DNA of 64,000 bases. Origin: Rhodococcus sp. 14-1411-2a. Its GTDB lineage: Bacteria > Actinomycetota > Actinomycetes > Mycobacteriales > Mycobacteriaceae. This document shows, piece after piece, positions 13,391 to 22,295 of this stretch (position 1 is the first letter of the stretch; the number at the start of each line of letters is the position of its first letter). A program made the position numbers and the translations under genes. The stretch lies in assembly GCF_002259485.1 (NCBI RefSeq), contig NZ_NPGA01000015.1, positions 124,001-188,000 on the forward strand. Reading direction: 5' to 3'. Below the pieces are notes generated by a model. That model saw only the letters and a list, made by a program, of their open reading frames with translations, was not told the DNA's origin and did no database searches.

Positions 13391-13394
<4 letters not shown>
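12333..13394 (+). CDS. thiO: glycine oxidase ThiO
   Basis: FAD-dependent glycine oxidase, about 353 residues, supplying dehydroglycine for the thiazole moiety of thiamine. Rossmann FAD motif [19 protein letters not shown] at the N-terminus, then [19 protein letters not shown] (typical ThiO), GSVTVALDS, and the C-terminal FAD signature [14 protein letters not shown] with [16 protein letters not shown] start at 12333 chosen because it follows the riboswitch and a GGGAG site and places the FAD motif at residue 6; longer frames run back into the riboswitch. ATGA overlap with thiS. Confidence 0.94.
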
Positions 13395-14360
<966 letters not shown>

Positions 14361-14406
14361 TCACCTGCGTTGCCTGGGGTGCTGCGTTGCCTGGGGTGCT
14401 GCGAAT

Positions 14407-14500
14407 CCGGCAAACGCGCGCGCGTTCGTGAAACGCGTGCGGAATAGTGGCGGGTACTGGGGCGATTCCGCGCGCGTCTGGCAAACGCGCGCGCTTTTGC
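14407..14500. repeat. 94-bp intergenic repeat, copy 1
   Basis: Begins CCGGCAAACGCGCGCGCG and ends GCGCTTTTGC; a near-identical copy starts 167 bp downstream (14574), with one visible substitution (CGGGTACT versus CGGATACT). Internally it has an inverted pair around TGCGGAAT and ATTCCGCG, and the motif GGCAAACGCGCGCG occurs in both flanks. It lies in the 488-bp gap between thiG and the ABC transporter; no coding frame is convincing there. Confidence 0.9.
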
Positions 14501-14573
14501 GGCCTGCCCCAGGTCGCCGACGCCGCCGACACTCATATGGCTGCGTGCCGCCGACGCTGCTGCCTCCTCACCT

Positions 14574-14667
14574 CCGGCAAACGCGCGCGCGTTCGTGAAA
14601 CGCGTGCGGAATAGTGGCGGATACTGGGGCGATTCCGCGCGCGTCTGGCAAACGCGCGCGCTTTTGC
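14574..14667. repeat. 94-bp intergenic repeat, copy 2
   Basis: Second copy of the element at 14407-14500, same orientation. The remaining sequence to 14848 contains degenerate short repeats of the type CCCAGGTGACCGC and GCCGAAGTGACCG but no gene. A duplication of an extragenic element, with possible stem-loop formation when transcribed, is the simplest reading. Confidence 0.9.
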
Positions 14668-14848
14668 AGCCTGGCCCAGGTGGCCGCGTGCCGCCCAGGT
14701 GACCGCTGCATTGTCTGCGGCCGCACGCCCATGTGACCGCGTACCGCCGAAGTGACCGACTGTCTCAGGGTTGGGTCATCCGAAAGGATGATGCAACTGA
14801 CGACTGTGGGTCGATGTGCGGACGTCGTCGATCGGGGACAGTTGTCCC

Positions 14849-15811
14849 ATGATCGAAGTGACAGGACTGACCAAGCAGTACGGCGCGGTGACGGCGGTCG
14901 ACAACCTCACCTTCACCATCAAGCCCGGCATCGTGACCGGATTCCTCGGTCCCAACGGCGCAGGCAAATCGACCACTATGCGGATGATTCTCGGTCTCGA
15001 CCGCCCCACCTCGGGAACGGCGACCATCGAGGGCAAGAGCTACAGCCACCTGAAGCAGCCACTGCGTACCGTCGGCGCTCTGCTCGACGCCAAGTGGGTG
15101 CACCCCAATCGCTCGGCGCGTGCGCATCTCGAGTGGATGGCCGCCTCCAACGGCATTCCGAAGTCCCGCGTCGACGAGGTGCTGCGGCTGGTGGGCCTGT
15201 CCGAGGTCGCGAAGAAGAATGCAGGCGGCTTCTCGCTCGGTATGTCGCAGCGGCTCGGACTCGCGGGCGCATTGCTCGGTGACCCCAAGGTGCTGCTGTT
15301 CGACGAGCCGGTCAACGGACTCGATCCCGAGGGCATCGTCTGGATCCGAAAGTTCATGCAGCGCTTGGCAGCCGAGGGCCGCACGGTGCTGGTCTCGAGC
15401 CACCTGCTCTCGGAGATGGCGCAGACCGCAGAGCACCTCATCGTCATCGGACGCGGCAAGTTGATCTCCGATTCGACGGTGCAGGAATTCATCGACCACG
15501 CTTCCGAAGCATCGGTACGCGTGCGTAGCCCGCAGCTCGACGGACTCCGCCAGGCCCTGACCACCGCCGGTCTCACCGTGCGTGAGCCGGACAAGACAGA
15601 CGAACTTCAGCCCTCGTTGGTGGTGCTGAACTCCACGACAGACGCGATCGGCGACATCGCCGGTCGAGCTGGAATCACATTGCACGAGTTGGCCTCTCAG
15701 CGCGGCTCGCTCGAGGAAGCATTCATGAAACTCACCGGAGACACAGTGCAATATCACGGCGCGGGAGCCGAAAACCCCAACAATCAGCAAGCAATGGGCG
15801 GTGCACTCTGA
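14849..15811 (+). CDS. ABC transporter ATP-binding protein, exporter type
   Basis: A 320-residue ATPase of the ABC-2 export class. Walker A LGPNGAGKST, Q-loop/D-loop region, signature GGFSLGMSQRLGLAGALLG, Walker B VLLFDEPVNGLDPEG, and switch His in VSSHLLSEM are all present. A C-terminal domain of about 100 residues follows, as in bacitracin-resistance-type exporters, ending in an NNQQAMGGAL tail. ATG at 14849 puts the GLTKQYG motif at residue 6. Its stop overlaps the permease start (TGATG at 15809-15813). Substrate unknown; absent from the corresponding M. tuberculosis gene order, so probably an insertion. Confidence 0.92.
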   Translation: MIEVTGLTKQYGAVTAVDNLTFTIKPGIVTGFLGPNGAGKSTTMRMILGLDRPTSGTATIEGKSYSHLKQPLRTVGALLDAKWVHPNRSARAHLEWMAASNGIPKSRVDEVLRLVGLSEVAKKNAGGFSLGMSQRLGLAGALLGDPKVLLFDEPVNGLDPEGIVWIRKFMQRLAAEGRTVLVSSHLLSEMAQTAEHLIVIGRGKLISDSTVQEFIDHASEASVRVRSPQLDGLRQALTTAGLTVREPDKTDELQPSLVVLNSTTDAIGDIAGRAGITLHELASQRGSLEEAFMKLTGDTVQYHGAGAENPNNQQAMGGAL

Positions 15812-16581
15812 TGGGCGTCTTGGCAGCAGAAAGAATCAAGTTCACCTCGACCAAGTCGCCGTGGTGGTGCAGCGCGATCATCGTGGTGCTCGGTCTCGGG
15901 TTCGCGGCAATACTGGGGTGGGCTGCACAGTTGGCCACCGACACCGATGCGCCCGAGGGCATTCCGCCCACGACGGCAGCCGACGTCGTAGGACTCGGCG
16001 TCGGAACGTTCGGTTCGATGGTGCTGATGATCCTGGCCGCGTTGACCGTGACCAGCGAGTACCGTTTCGGACTCATCCGCACCACGTTCCAGGCCGTGAC
16101 CAACCGAGGATCGGTGCTGGCGGCCAAGGCCCTGCTGGTCGGTGTCTACGGTGCGATCCTGTCGTTCGTGCTCGCCGTCATCGGGCTCTACCTCGCCAAG
16201 GCGCTCGCCGGTGAGCAGGCAGGTGCGCTGCTGGGCTTCGACATCGATGGAACCTGGCGCATCCTGTACGGCACCGCCATCCTGGCGTTCGTCCAGGTGG
16301 TTCTGGCCATCGGCGTCGGCGCTCTCATGCGGCAGTCCGCCGGAGCAATTGCCATCCTGCTGCTGTGGCCACTGCTCATCGAGAACCTCGTCGGGGTGAT
16401 TCCGACGGTCGGCGAGAAGATCCAGCCGTTCCTGCCCTTCCTCAACGCCAATCACTTCCTCGGATCCGGCGGCGGCGTCGATTTCCACTGGGGTCCGATC
16501 GGCGGCCTGATCTACTTCGTCGCCTTCACCGCGGTGATCTTCGGAGCAGCGGTGTTCGTCGTCAATCGTCGGGACGCCTGA
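15811..16581 (+). CDS. ABC-2 type permease
   Basis: A 256-residue membrane protein with about six hydrophobic spans (first at residues 20-40, others around 65-85, 110-130, 150-170, 175-195 and 228-250) and the conserved SEYRFGLIRTTFQAV segment after span 2, found in ABC-2 permeases. Overlaps the ATPase gene, forming a two-gene exporter. Relatives move antibiotics, peptides or lipids; nothing nearby identifies the cargo. The next gene starts 26 bp later and encodes a lipoprotein, possibly cotranscribed. Confidence 0.9.
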   Translation: MGVLAAERIKFTSTKSPWWCSAIIVVLGLGFAAILGWAAQLATDTDAPEGIPPTTAADVVGLGVGTFGSMVLMILAALTVTSEYRFGLIRTTFQAVTNRGSVLAAKALLVGVYGAILSFVLAVIGLYLAKALAGEQAGALLGFDIDGTWRILYGTAILAFVQVVLAIGVGALMRQSAGAIAILLLWPLLIENLVGVIPTVGEKIQPFLPFLNANHFLGSGGGVDFHWGPIGGLIYFVAFTAVIFGAAVFVVNRRDA

Positions 16582-16607
16582 CGCCGCTCGCCGGTAGGGT
16601 GTCCGCT

Positions 16608-18065
16608 ATGCGGATTTCCTTGCTTGCAAGTAGCGCTGTCACTGTCTTGATTCTGGCCGGTTGCTCGTCCACCTCGGACGAGGAACCGGCCAGAGTTTTC
16701 GCTACACCCGACGGGCCTGGCCTGGCGGAAGCGGTCACCGAGGAGGCGTTGGTGGGGCACCTCGAACAACTGGAAGCCATTGCCGCCGAGAACGACGGAA
16801 ACCGCGCGGCCGGCACCGCCGGGTACGACGCGAGTGTCGATTATGTTGTCTCGCAACTCGAATCGGCCGGGTTCGAAGTAACCACTCCGGAATTCGATTT
16901 CGACACCTTCGAGGCGCAGACCCAGACCCTGTCGGTGGCGGGTACCGAGATCCCGGTGTTCGCGCTCAGTTACTCGCCGACCACCACCGCCGAGGGGATC
17001 ACCGCACGCGTCGTCGGCGCTCCCGCCGGTGCAGACGGCTGCGAGGCGACCGACTACACCGGCCTCGACCTGGCCGGAGCCGTTGCGGTCGTGCCGCGCG
17101 GAGTGTGCCCGTTCGGTGTGAAGCAAACTGTTGCAGCGGAACTGGGAGCGGCCGCCGCGATCATCGTCAACAACGAACCGGGACCGCTCGATTCGGGCAC
17201 ACTCGGCGACACCGACACCGCTCGGATTCCGACCGGCGGCGTCAGCCAGGAGGACGCGGCGGCCGTTCTGGCCGCACCTGAGGTGACGCTGACCCTCGTC
17301 ACCGAGACCGAAACGACCACCAGCCGCAACATCATTGCGCAGACCACCACCGGTTCGACCGAGAACGTGGTGGTCACCGGTGCACATCTGGACAGCGTCC
17401 CCGAGGGTCCAGGCATCAACGACAACGGAACCGGTACCGCGGCAGTGCTCGAGACCGCACTGCAGATGGGTAGCGCCCCCGAGGTGACCAATGCGGTGCG
17501 CTTCGCGTTCTGGGGTGCCGAGGAGAACGGACTCGTCGGTTCCACCGAGTACGTCGAGGGCCTGTCCGACGAGGACAAGCGAAACATCGGGCTGTACTTG
17601 AACTTCGACATGATCGGCTCGAACAATGCCGGTTACCTCGCCTACGACGGAGACGACTCCGACCAGGTGGGTGAGCCCGCCGGACCGGCCGGATCCGACG
17701 CCATCGAGCGCACCTTCGTCGAGCGACTGGCGACCGAGGGCGTAGCCGTCGACGGCACCGATTTCGACGGTCGCTCGGACTACGGCCCGTTCATCGAGGT
17801 CGGCATCCCGGCCGGTGGTGTGTTCAGCGGAGCGGACGAGAACAAGACCGCCGAGCAGGCCGAGAAGTGGGGCGGCACCGCGGATCAGACCTTCGACGAG
17901 AACTACCACACCGATCAGGACACCCTGGCGAACGTCGACCGCGCAGCATTGGCGAAGAACGGCGCGGCGGTGGCCTATGGAATCGGCGTCTACGCGCAGT
18001 CGGTGGAGGGGCCCAACGGGGTTCCGGTGGGTGCTGCACGCGAGGCCGCTCGCGCCGAAGGATGA
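16608..18065 (+). CDS. LpqL-like lipoprotein aminopeptidase (M28 family)
   Basis: A 485-residue secreted lipoprotein. Signal peptide with lipobox VLILAGCSS. A PA domain (residues about 130-250; includes GVCPFGVKQ) precedes the M28 zinc peptidase domain, whose ligands are visible in TGAHLDSVPEGPGINDNGTG (His and Asp), FWGAEENGLVGS (catalytic Glu), NFDMIGS (Asp), and DENYHTDQDT (His). This layout matches the LpqL/secreted aminopeptidase family and the locus matches lpqL beside thiG in M. tuberculosis. ATG at 16608 is required for the signal peptide. Confidence 0.9.
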   Translation: MRISLLASSAVTVLILAGCSSTSDEEPARVFATPDGPGLAEAVTEEALVGHLEQLEAIAAENDGNRAAGTAGYDASVDYVVSQLESAGFEVTTPEFDFDTFEAQTQTLSVAGTEIPVFALSYSPTTTAEGITARVVGAPAGADGCEATDYTGLDLAGAVAVVPRGVCPFGVKQTVAAELGAAAAIIVNNEPGPLDSGTLGDTDTARIPTGGVSQEDAAAVLAAPEVTLTLVTETETTTSRNIIAQTTTGSTENVVVTGAHLDSVPEGPGINDNGTGTAAVLETALQMGSAPEVTNAVRFAFWGAEENGLVGSTEYVEGLSDEDKRNIGLYLNFDMIGSNNAGYLAYDGDDSDQVGEPAGPAGSDAIERTFVERLATEGVAVDGTDFDGRSDYGPFIEVGIPAGGVFSGADENKTAEQAEKWGGTADQTFDENYHTDQDTLANVDRAALAKNGAAVAYGIGVYAQSVEGPNGVPVGAAREAARAEG

Positions 18066-18102
18066 GGGTAAGTATGTGTAACCGTGGGTTACGCTCGATG
18101 CT

Positions 18103-18924
18103 GTGAACGCAGTCGTCTCCTCGGTCGTGGAGTGGGTCCGCACCACCAATCGAGCGCCCGCGGTGGTCGGGGCGGTTCGGCGTGTGCGCCGCGCACTACC
18201 CGGTGACCCCACGTTCGGCGATCCACTGTCGATCGACGGTCCGGGCAGAGCCATGGCCGTCGCTCGCGTCGCCGACAGGTTTCTGGCTGCGAACGGCCTC
18301 GACGACGAACCCGGTGCGTCCCGCGAAGTGGGCCTCGGAGCATTGCAGGTGTGGCAGGCGGTCCTCGAACGAGCCGGCCGAGGCCGCGGCGAGCACGACG
18401 TCACCATCGTGTTCACCGACCTCGTCGGGTTCTCGTCGTGGTCGCTGCGGGCCGGCGACACCGCCACCCTGACACTGCTGCGCAAGGTCTCCAAAGCCGT
18501 CGAACCCGAGGTCGCATTCCGCGGTGGCCACGTCGTCAAGAGACTGGGCGACGGCATCATGGCGGTGTTCGCAGATGCGGGCAAAGCAGTCGACGCGGTC
18601 TTCGCGGCCCGCGAGGCCCTGAAGGGCGTCGACGTCGACGGCTACACCCCGACGATGCGCGTCGGCATCCACACCGGCAGCCCGCGGCAGGTGGGATCGG
18701 ACTGGCTGGGCGTCGACGTCACCGTCGCCGCCCGGGTCATGCAGACGGGCGGCAACGGCAACATCATGATCTCCGCGGCGGCCCTGGAGGGGGTACCGCC
18801 GGAGGTGCTCGACGCCTTGCGCGTGGTCTCCAAGCCCTATCGACGCAGCTTCTTCGCTCCGAAGATCAAGGGCGCACCCGACGACCTACGCATCCTCCGA
18901 CTCGTGCAGTCGCCACAGTGGTGA
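18103..18924 (+). CDS. class III adenylate/guanylate cyclase
   Basis: A 273-residue soluble protein with a short N-terminal helical region and one cyclase homology domain (residues about 100-255). Metal-binding Asp in FTDLVGFSSWS, the second Asp in KRLGDGIMAVF, and the transition-state Arg in DVTVAARVMQTG are all present, so it should be active as a homodimer. No receptor or membrane domain, so input is unclear. A histidine kinase with a cNMP-binding domain is encoded at 43408, a possible receiver of the product. Its 3' end overlaps convergent thiD by 39 bp. Confidence 0.88.
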   Translation: MNAVVSSVVEWVRTTNRAPAVVGAVRRVRRALPGDPTFGDPLSIDGPGRAMAVARVADRFLAANGLDDEPGASREVGLGALQVWQAVLERAGRGRGEHDVTIVFTDLVGFSSWSLRAGDTATLTLLRKVSKAVEPEVAFRGGHVVKRLGDGIMAVFADAGKAVDAVFAAREALKGVDVDGYTPTMRVGIHTGSPRQVGSDWLGVDVTVAARVMQTGGNGNIMISAAALEGVPPEVLDALRVVSKPYRRSFFAPKIKGAPDDLRILRLVQSPQW

Positions 18925-19740
18925 CACCGGTCCGTGGCCCGCGCCCAGATCGTAGGACGCGGCCAAACAGCGGGTGACCCACTCCTTGCCGAACGCCACC
19001 GCGTCGGGCATGGAGTATCCGTGCGCCAGCGCCGATGCGATCGATGCGGCGAGGGTGTCGCCGCCGCCGTGATCGTTGCCGGTGTCGATGCGTTCGCTGG
19101 TGAATTCGAGGAAGGTGTCGCCGTCGAACAGCAGGTCGGTGCTGTGGGTCGACGTCCGCAGGTGACCGCCCTTGACCAGGGCCCACTGCGCGCCCAACCC
19201 GTGCAGGGCCTCGGCGGCGCGGTGCGCGCTGGAGTCGTCGACCACGTCGATGCCGGTGATGAGCCGCACCTCGTCGAGGTTGGGGGTCACCAGCGAGGCG
19301 ATGGGAAACAGGGTGTGGCGGATGGCGTCGAGGGCCTCGGCGTGCAGCAGAGGATCGCCGTGCATCGACGCGCACACCGGATCGACGACCAACGGAACCG
19401 GCTGATCGCGGCCGATACCGACTTCGGTGCAGACTGCCGTGACCGCGTCGATGATCGCGGTGGAGGCCAGCATTCCGGTCTTCGCTGCGCCGACGCCGAT
19501 GTCGGAGACGACGGAGCGAACCTGCGCGGCGACGACGTCCGGCGGAATCTCGTGGAAGCCCGTCACGCCGACGGTGTTCTGGACCGTGACCGCAGCGACC
19601 GCGACACAGGCGTGCACGCCGAGCAGTGCCATCGTTCGGCTGTCCGCCTGGATTCCGGCACCGCCACCGGAGTCGGTTCCGGCGATGGTCAGCGCGCGGA
19701 CTGGAGTCTCGCCGTTGGGCGTGAGCGGTAGGAACTTCAC
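18886..19740 (-). CDS. thiD: hydroxymethylpyrimidine (phosphate) kinase
   Basis: A ribokinase-fold enzyme of about 284 residues that phosphorylates HMP and HMP-phosphate for thiamine synthesis. Motifs: LTIAGTDSGGGAGIQAD, VTVQNTVGV, AAKTGMLAS, VVDPVCASMHGDPLL, LVTPNLDE, LVKGGH and NDHGGGDTLAASI. The anion-hole reads GGGDT, as in actinobacterial homologues, where classical ThiD has GTGCT. GTG at 19740 chosen; an upstream ATG at 19884 adds unrelated residues. No thiC follows upstream, unlike M. tuberculosis. The last 39 bp overlap the cyclase gene on the other strand. Confidence 0.92.
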   Translation of the reverse strand: MKFLPLTPNGETPVRALTIAGTDSGGGAGIQADSRTMALLGVHACVAVAAVTVQNTVGVTGFHEIPPDVVAAQVRSVVSDIGVGAAKTGMLASTAIIDAVTAVCTEVGIGRDQPVPLVVDPVCASMHGDPLLHAEALDAIRHTLFPIASLVTPNLDEVRLITGIDVVDDSSAHRAAEALHGLGAQWALVKGGHLRTSTHSTDLLFDGDTFLEFTSERIDTGNDHGGGDTLAASIASALAHGYSMPDAVAFGKEWVTRCLAASYDLGAGHGPVSPLWRLHESEDA

Positions 19741-20031
19741 GAGAGAAGACAGTACCGGCGCGAGGGGAGACGGGGGTCGCGCCCGCGTAATCGGATTGCC
19801 GAGTCCGTGGCGAAAACTTGGGCAGGTCTTGAATGTTGTTGTATCACAACGTCGAACAGGGCCACTTATGATCCGTACCAGCATTCGTGTCGGGTTCGAC
19901 GGACAAACCTACGCATCCGAAGGTTTGTTGGTAGAAAAGGTGACAGAGCTACCGTGCGCATGTTTAATAGTGGTGCACGTCACATCGGTTTCACTCGTTC
20001 ATCACTCCACACACAGCGAAGGAGGCGTCCC
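19741..20031. other. intergenic region between thiD and the GNAT pair
   Basis: 291 bp without a convincing gene. It must hold promoters for thiD (leftward) and the first GNAT gene (rightward). A small inverted repeat around GTTGTATCACAAC (about 19841-19853) is visible, as is a good ribosome site (AAGGAGG at 20020-20026). Short frames in this gap have no family resemblance. Confidence 0.5.
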
Positions 20032-20358
20032 ATGCTGGCAAGTTCTCCTAGCGCTGATGTCTCGATCAACAAAGACCAGAACCGATTCGAGCTTCGATTG
20101 AACGGTGATCTGGTCGGGATCGTCGGCTTCTACGAGGTCGAGGGAAACGGCACGCGTGCGACGCGTACTCACGTCGTGTCCTTCATGCACACCGTCGTCA
20201 CCGAGGATTTCGGTCACCAGGGTCTGGCCGGCATTCTGGTGCGCCGCGCACTCGACAGTGCGCGGTCCTACGGCTGGAAGGTCAAGCCGGTCTGCACCTA
20301 CGTTCAGCGCTTCGCTGCGGCCAATCCTGAATACAACGACATGCTCGTCGCTCTCTGA
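20032..20358 (+). CDS. small GNAT-like N-acetyltransferase (YjdJ type), first of pair
   Basis: A 108-residue single-domain protein of the small GNAT/YjdJ family. It shows FELRLNGDLVGIVGFYEV, FMHTVVTEDFGHQGLAGILV (the acetyl-CoA loop, with Q/R-x-x-G-x-A replaced by HQGLAG) and VKPVCTYVQRF, the usual C-terminal motif. ATG at 20032 follows an AAGGAGG site 5 nt upstream. A paralogue follows at 20452. Acceptor substrate unknown. Neither gene appears in the equivalent M. tuberculosis interval, where thiC would be expected. Confidence 0.82.
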   Translation: MLASSPSADVSINKDQNRFELRLNGDLVGIVGFYEVEGNGTRATRTHVVSFMHTVVTEDFGHQGLAGILVRRALDSARSYGWKVKPVCTYVQRFAAANPEYNDMLVAL

Positions 20359-20451
20359 CCTCGGGTTCCTGCACGCATCGCCCGGTCACATCAAGGCTGG
20401 TCACAGTAAGGGCACGACTCGGCGACGATCGGTGCACTCGCCTCGCGTCAC

Positions 20452-20832
20452 ATGGACAACACTGGTCTCATAAGTGACATGAGTCACATACTTCCACGGC
20501 GGGTCACCGGGCCTGCTCCGGTCGACCGGCCCGTCGTTCGCATCGAGGACGACGTCGATCACAATAGGTTCGACCTCTTCGTCGACGACGAACTCGTCGG
20601 CATTCTCGGTTATCGCTTCGGTGAGGGCGACGACGGCGGCGTCGGCCCGGTCGTCGCGCTCATGCACACCGTCGTCAAGGAAGAGTACGGCGACCGCGGA
20701 TGGGCGGGCGTGCTGGTACGAGCGTCCCTGAACACCGCGCGTGATCGGCAGTGGCGCATCGTTCCGATCTGCACCTACGTGCGGCGATATCTGGCGCAGC
20801 ACGAAGAATTTCTGGATCTGATCGCCGAATAG
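20452..20832 (+). CDS. small GNAT-like N-acetyltransferase, second of pair
   Basis: A 126-residue (or 117 if started at 20479) paralogue of the preceding gene. Shared pattern: FDLFVDDELVGILGYR, LMHTVVKEEYGDRGWAGVLV and VPICTYVRRYL, at roughly half identity to the first copy. Two starts are possible; the second ATG sits in GTGACATGAGTCAC (20474-20487), a short palindrome that could be regulatory. Ends in TAG at 20830-20832, which overlaps the first of two operator-like repeats. Probably a local duplication that diverged; function beyond acetyl transfer not readable. Confidence 0.78.
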   Translation: MDNTGLISDMSHILPRRVTGPAPVDRPVVRIEDDVDHNRFDLFVDDELVGILGYRFGEGDDGGVGPVVALMHTVVKEEYGDRGWAGVLVRASLNTARDRQWRIVPICTYVRRYLAQHEEFLDLIAE

Positions 20833-20898
20833 AGAGCACTGCTCTTGCCTTGCGTGCCCCTTGGGTGAATACTGCTTCCTATAGAGAGCGCCGCTCTC
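20832..20898. promoter_or_regulatory. two operator-like palindromes 52 bp apart
   Basis: GAGAGCA-C-TGCTCTT (20832-20846, outer base mismatched) and GAGAGCG-C-CGCTCTC (20884-20898, perfect), both preceded by AT. The centre-to-centre distance is 52 bp, about five helical turns, placing both on the same DNA face. They lie 20-86 bp upstream of the membrane-protein gene at 20918. Repressor identity is unknown; a dimeric regulator binding both sites is inferred. Confidence 0.55.
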
Positions 20899-20917
20899 GA
20901 AAGGTTGGCATTCCCCG

Positions 20918-21514
20918 ATGCGTGTATCCCTGTATCTGTTCGTCGGCATCATGTTCGCCGCGTATCCCACACTGCGTCCCTACTCGGACGAGGTGGGCAC
21001 GGCGGGAGCCGACGCCTTCGCATCCTCGAGCTGGGTGCTCTCGCACACCTTCGCCATGCTCGGCTTCATCGCGCTCGGGCTGACCGTGCTCTACACCGGT
21101 GGGCGGTCGGAGCTCGCGGTCGTGACCACGTGGATCGGTGTCGGGTTGGTGCTGCCGTACTACGGCGCGGAAACCTTCGCGCTGCATGTGCTGGGTGTCG
21201 ATGCCGTACAGAACGCGAACCCCGGCCTGATCGATCTGGCCGACCCGATCAGGTACTCGCTCGTACAGTCCGTCATGTTCGGGCTCGGACTGGTGCTGAT
21301 CGCCGTCGGGCTGGTGGCATTCGCTCTACGCAACCGCTACGCCGCAGTGCTCGCTGCCGGGTTCGTGCTCTTCCTTCCGCAGTTCTACACCCCGCCTGCC
21401 GTGCGAATTGCGCACGGAGTGCTGATCGCCGTCGGGGCGATTCTCGCCGCCAGGGCCGTGGCGGACAGGTCGGCGGACTCTGCTCAGCCGATCTCCACGA
21501 TCACCGGAGCGTGA
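20918..21514 (+). CDS. uncharacterised membrane protein, about five spans
   Basis: A 198-residue protein that I cannot assign to a named family. Hydrophobic segments at about residues 3-18, 40-60, 67-84, 115-135 and 140-157, with a weaker one at 165-185. It begins MRVSLYLFVGIMFAAYPTLR. No catalytic or binding motif is evident. Two operator-like palindromes lie directly upstream, suggesting regulated expression. Its last 31 bp overlap the 3' end of xthA on the opposite strand. Confidence 0.7.
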   Translation: MRVSLYLFVGIMFAAYPTLRPYSDEVGTAGADAFASSSWVLSHTFAMLGFIALGLTVLYTGGRSELAVVTTWIGVGLVLPYYGAETFALHVLGVDAVQNANPGLIDLADPIRYSLVQSVMFGLGLVLIAVGLVAFALRNRYAAVLAAGFVLFLPQFYTPPAVRIAHGVLIAVGAILAARAVADRSADSAQPISTITGA

Positions 21515-22284
21515 TCGCTGGCTCCCTTGCCCTTGCGTTCCTCGCGGTCGATAGACGCGCCGGTTACTCGTGCCGCCAGGGCAGGGGAGGTCAACGCCAT
21601 GTCGATGCGTAGGCCCTGCTTCTTGGGGAACCGCAACTGCGTGTAGTCCCAGTAGGTGTACGTCCTGGGCTCGGGGGTGAACTGCCGCGTCACCTCGGTG
21701 AAGCCGGCGTCGCCGAACGCGCTGAAGGCGTCACGCTCGGCTCGGGAGGTGTGGGTCTTGCCCTCGAAGAGCGCGGGATCCCAGACGTCGTCGTCGGTGG
21801 GCGCGATGTTCCAGTCGCCTACGAGCGCGATCTGCGCCTGCGGATCCGCCGCCACCCAGGCCTGCGCGTCGGCCTTCAGTGCAGCAAGCCACTCGAGCTT
21901 GTAGGTGTAGTGCGGATCGGCGAGTTCCCGGCCGTTGGGCACATACAGGCTCCAGACGCGCACCCCGGCGCACGTGGCACCGATAGCACGGGCCTCCTGA
22001 GCGGGATCGATCTCGGGATCCTTGCTGAAGCCGGGCTGATCCTCGAACCCGACCTGCACATCGTCCAGGCCGATGCGCGATGCGATCGCGACGCCGTTCC
22101 ACTGGCTCAGCCCGACGTGGGCGACCTCGTACCCGATGTCGGTGAAGCGCTGATACGGAAACTGTGCGTCCTTGCACTTGGTTTCCTGCATCGCCAGCAC
22201 ATCGACATCGGATCGCTGCAGCCAATCGACGATTCGATCCTGACGAGAGCGGACGGAGTTCACATTCCAAGTAGCCAAGCGCAC
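21484..22284 (-). CDS. xthA: exodeoxyribonuclease III
   Basis: AP endonuclease/3'-5' exonuclease of base-excision repair, 266 residues, endonuclease/exonuclease/phosphatase fold. Catalytic motifs: LATWNVNSVRSR, MQETK (metal-binding Glu), VPNGRE, GDWNIAPTDDDVWD (Asp/Asn), RIDMALTS and GASDHAPVIVEI (Asp-His). The GTG at 22284 places WNVNS at residue 6, as in other XthA proteins; upstream in-frame sequence overlaps the GNAT gene and is not used. Followed leftward by a convergent overlap with a membrane-protein gene. Confidence 0.93.
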   Translation of the reverse strand: MRLATWNVNSVRSRQDRIVDWLQRSDVDVLAMQETKCKDAQFPYQRFTDIGYEVAHVGLSQWNGVAIASRIGLDDVQVGFEDQPGFSKDPEIDPAQEARAIGATCAGVRVWSLYVPNGRELADPHYTYKLEWLAALKADAQAWVAADPQAQIALVGDWNIAPTDDDVWDPALFEGKTHTSRAERDAFSAFGDAGFTEVTRQFTPEPRTYTYWDYTQLRFPKKQGLRIDMALTSPALAARVTGASIDREERKGKGASDHAPVIVEIG

Positions 22285-22295
22285 GGGAACGAACC

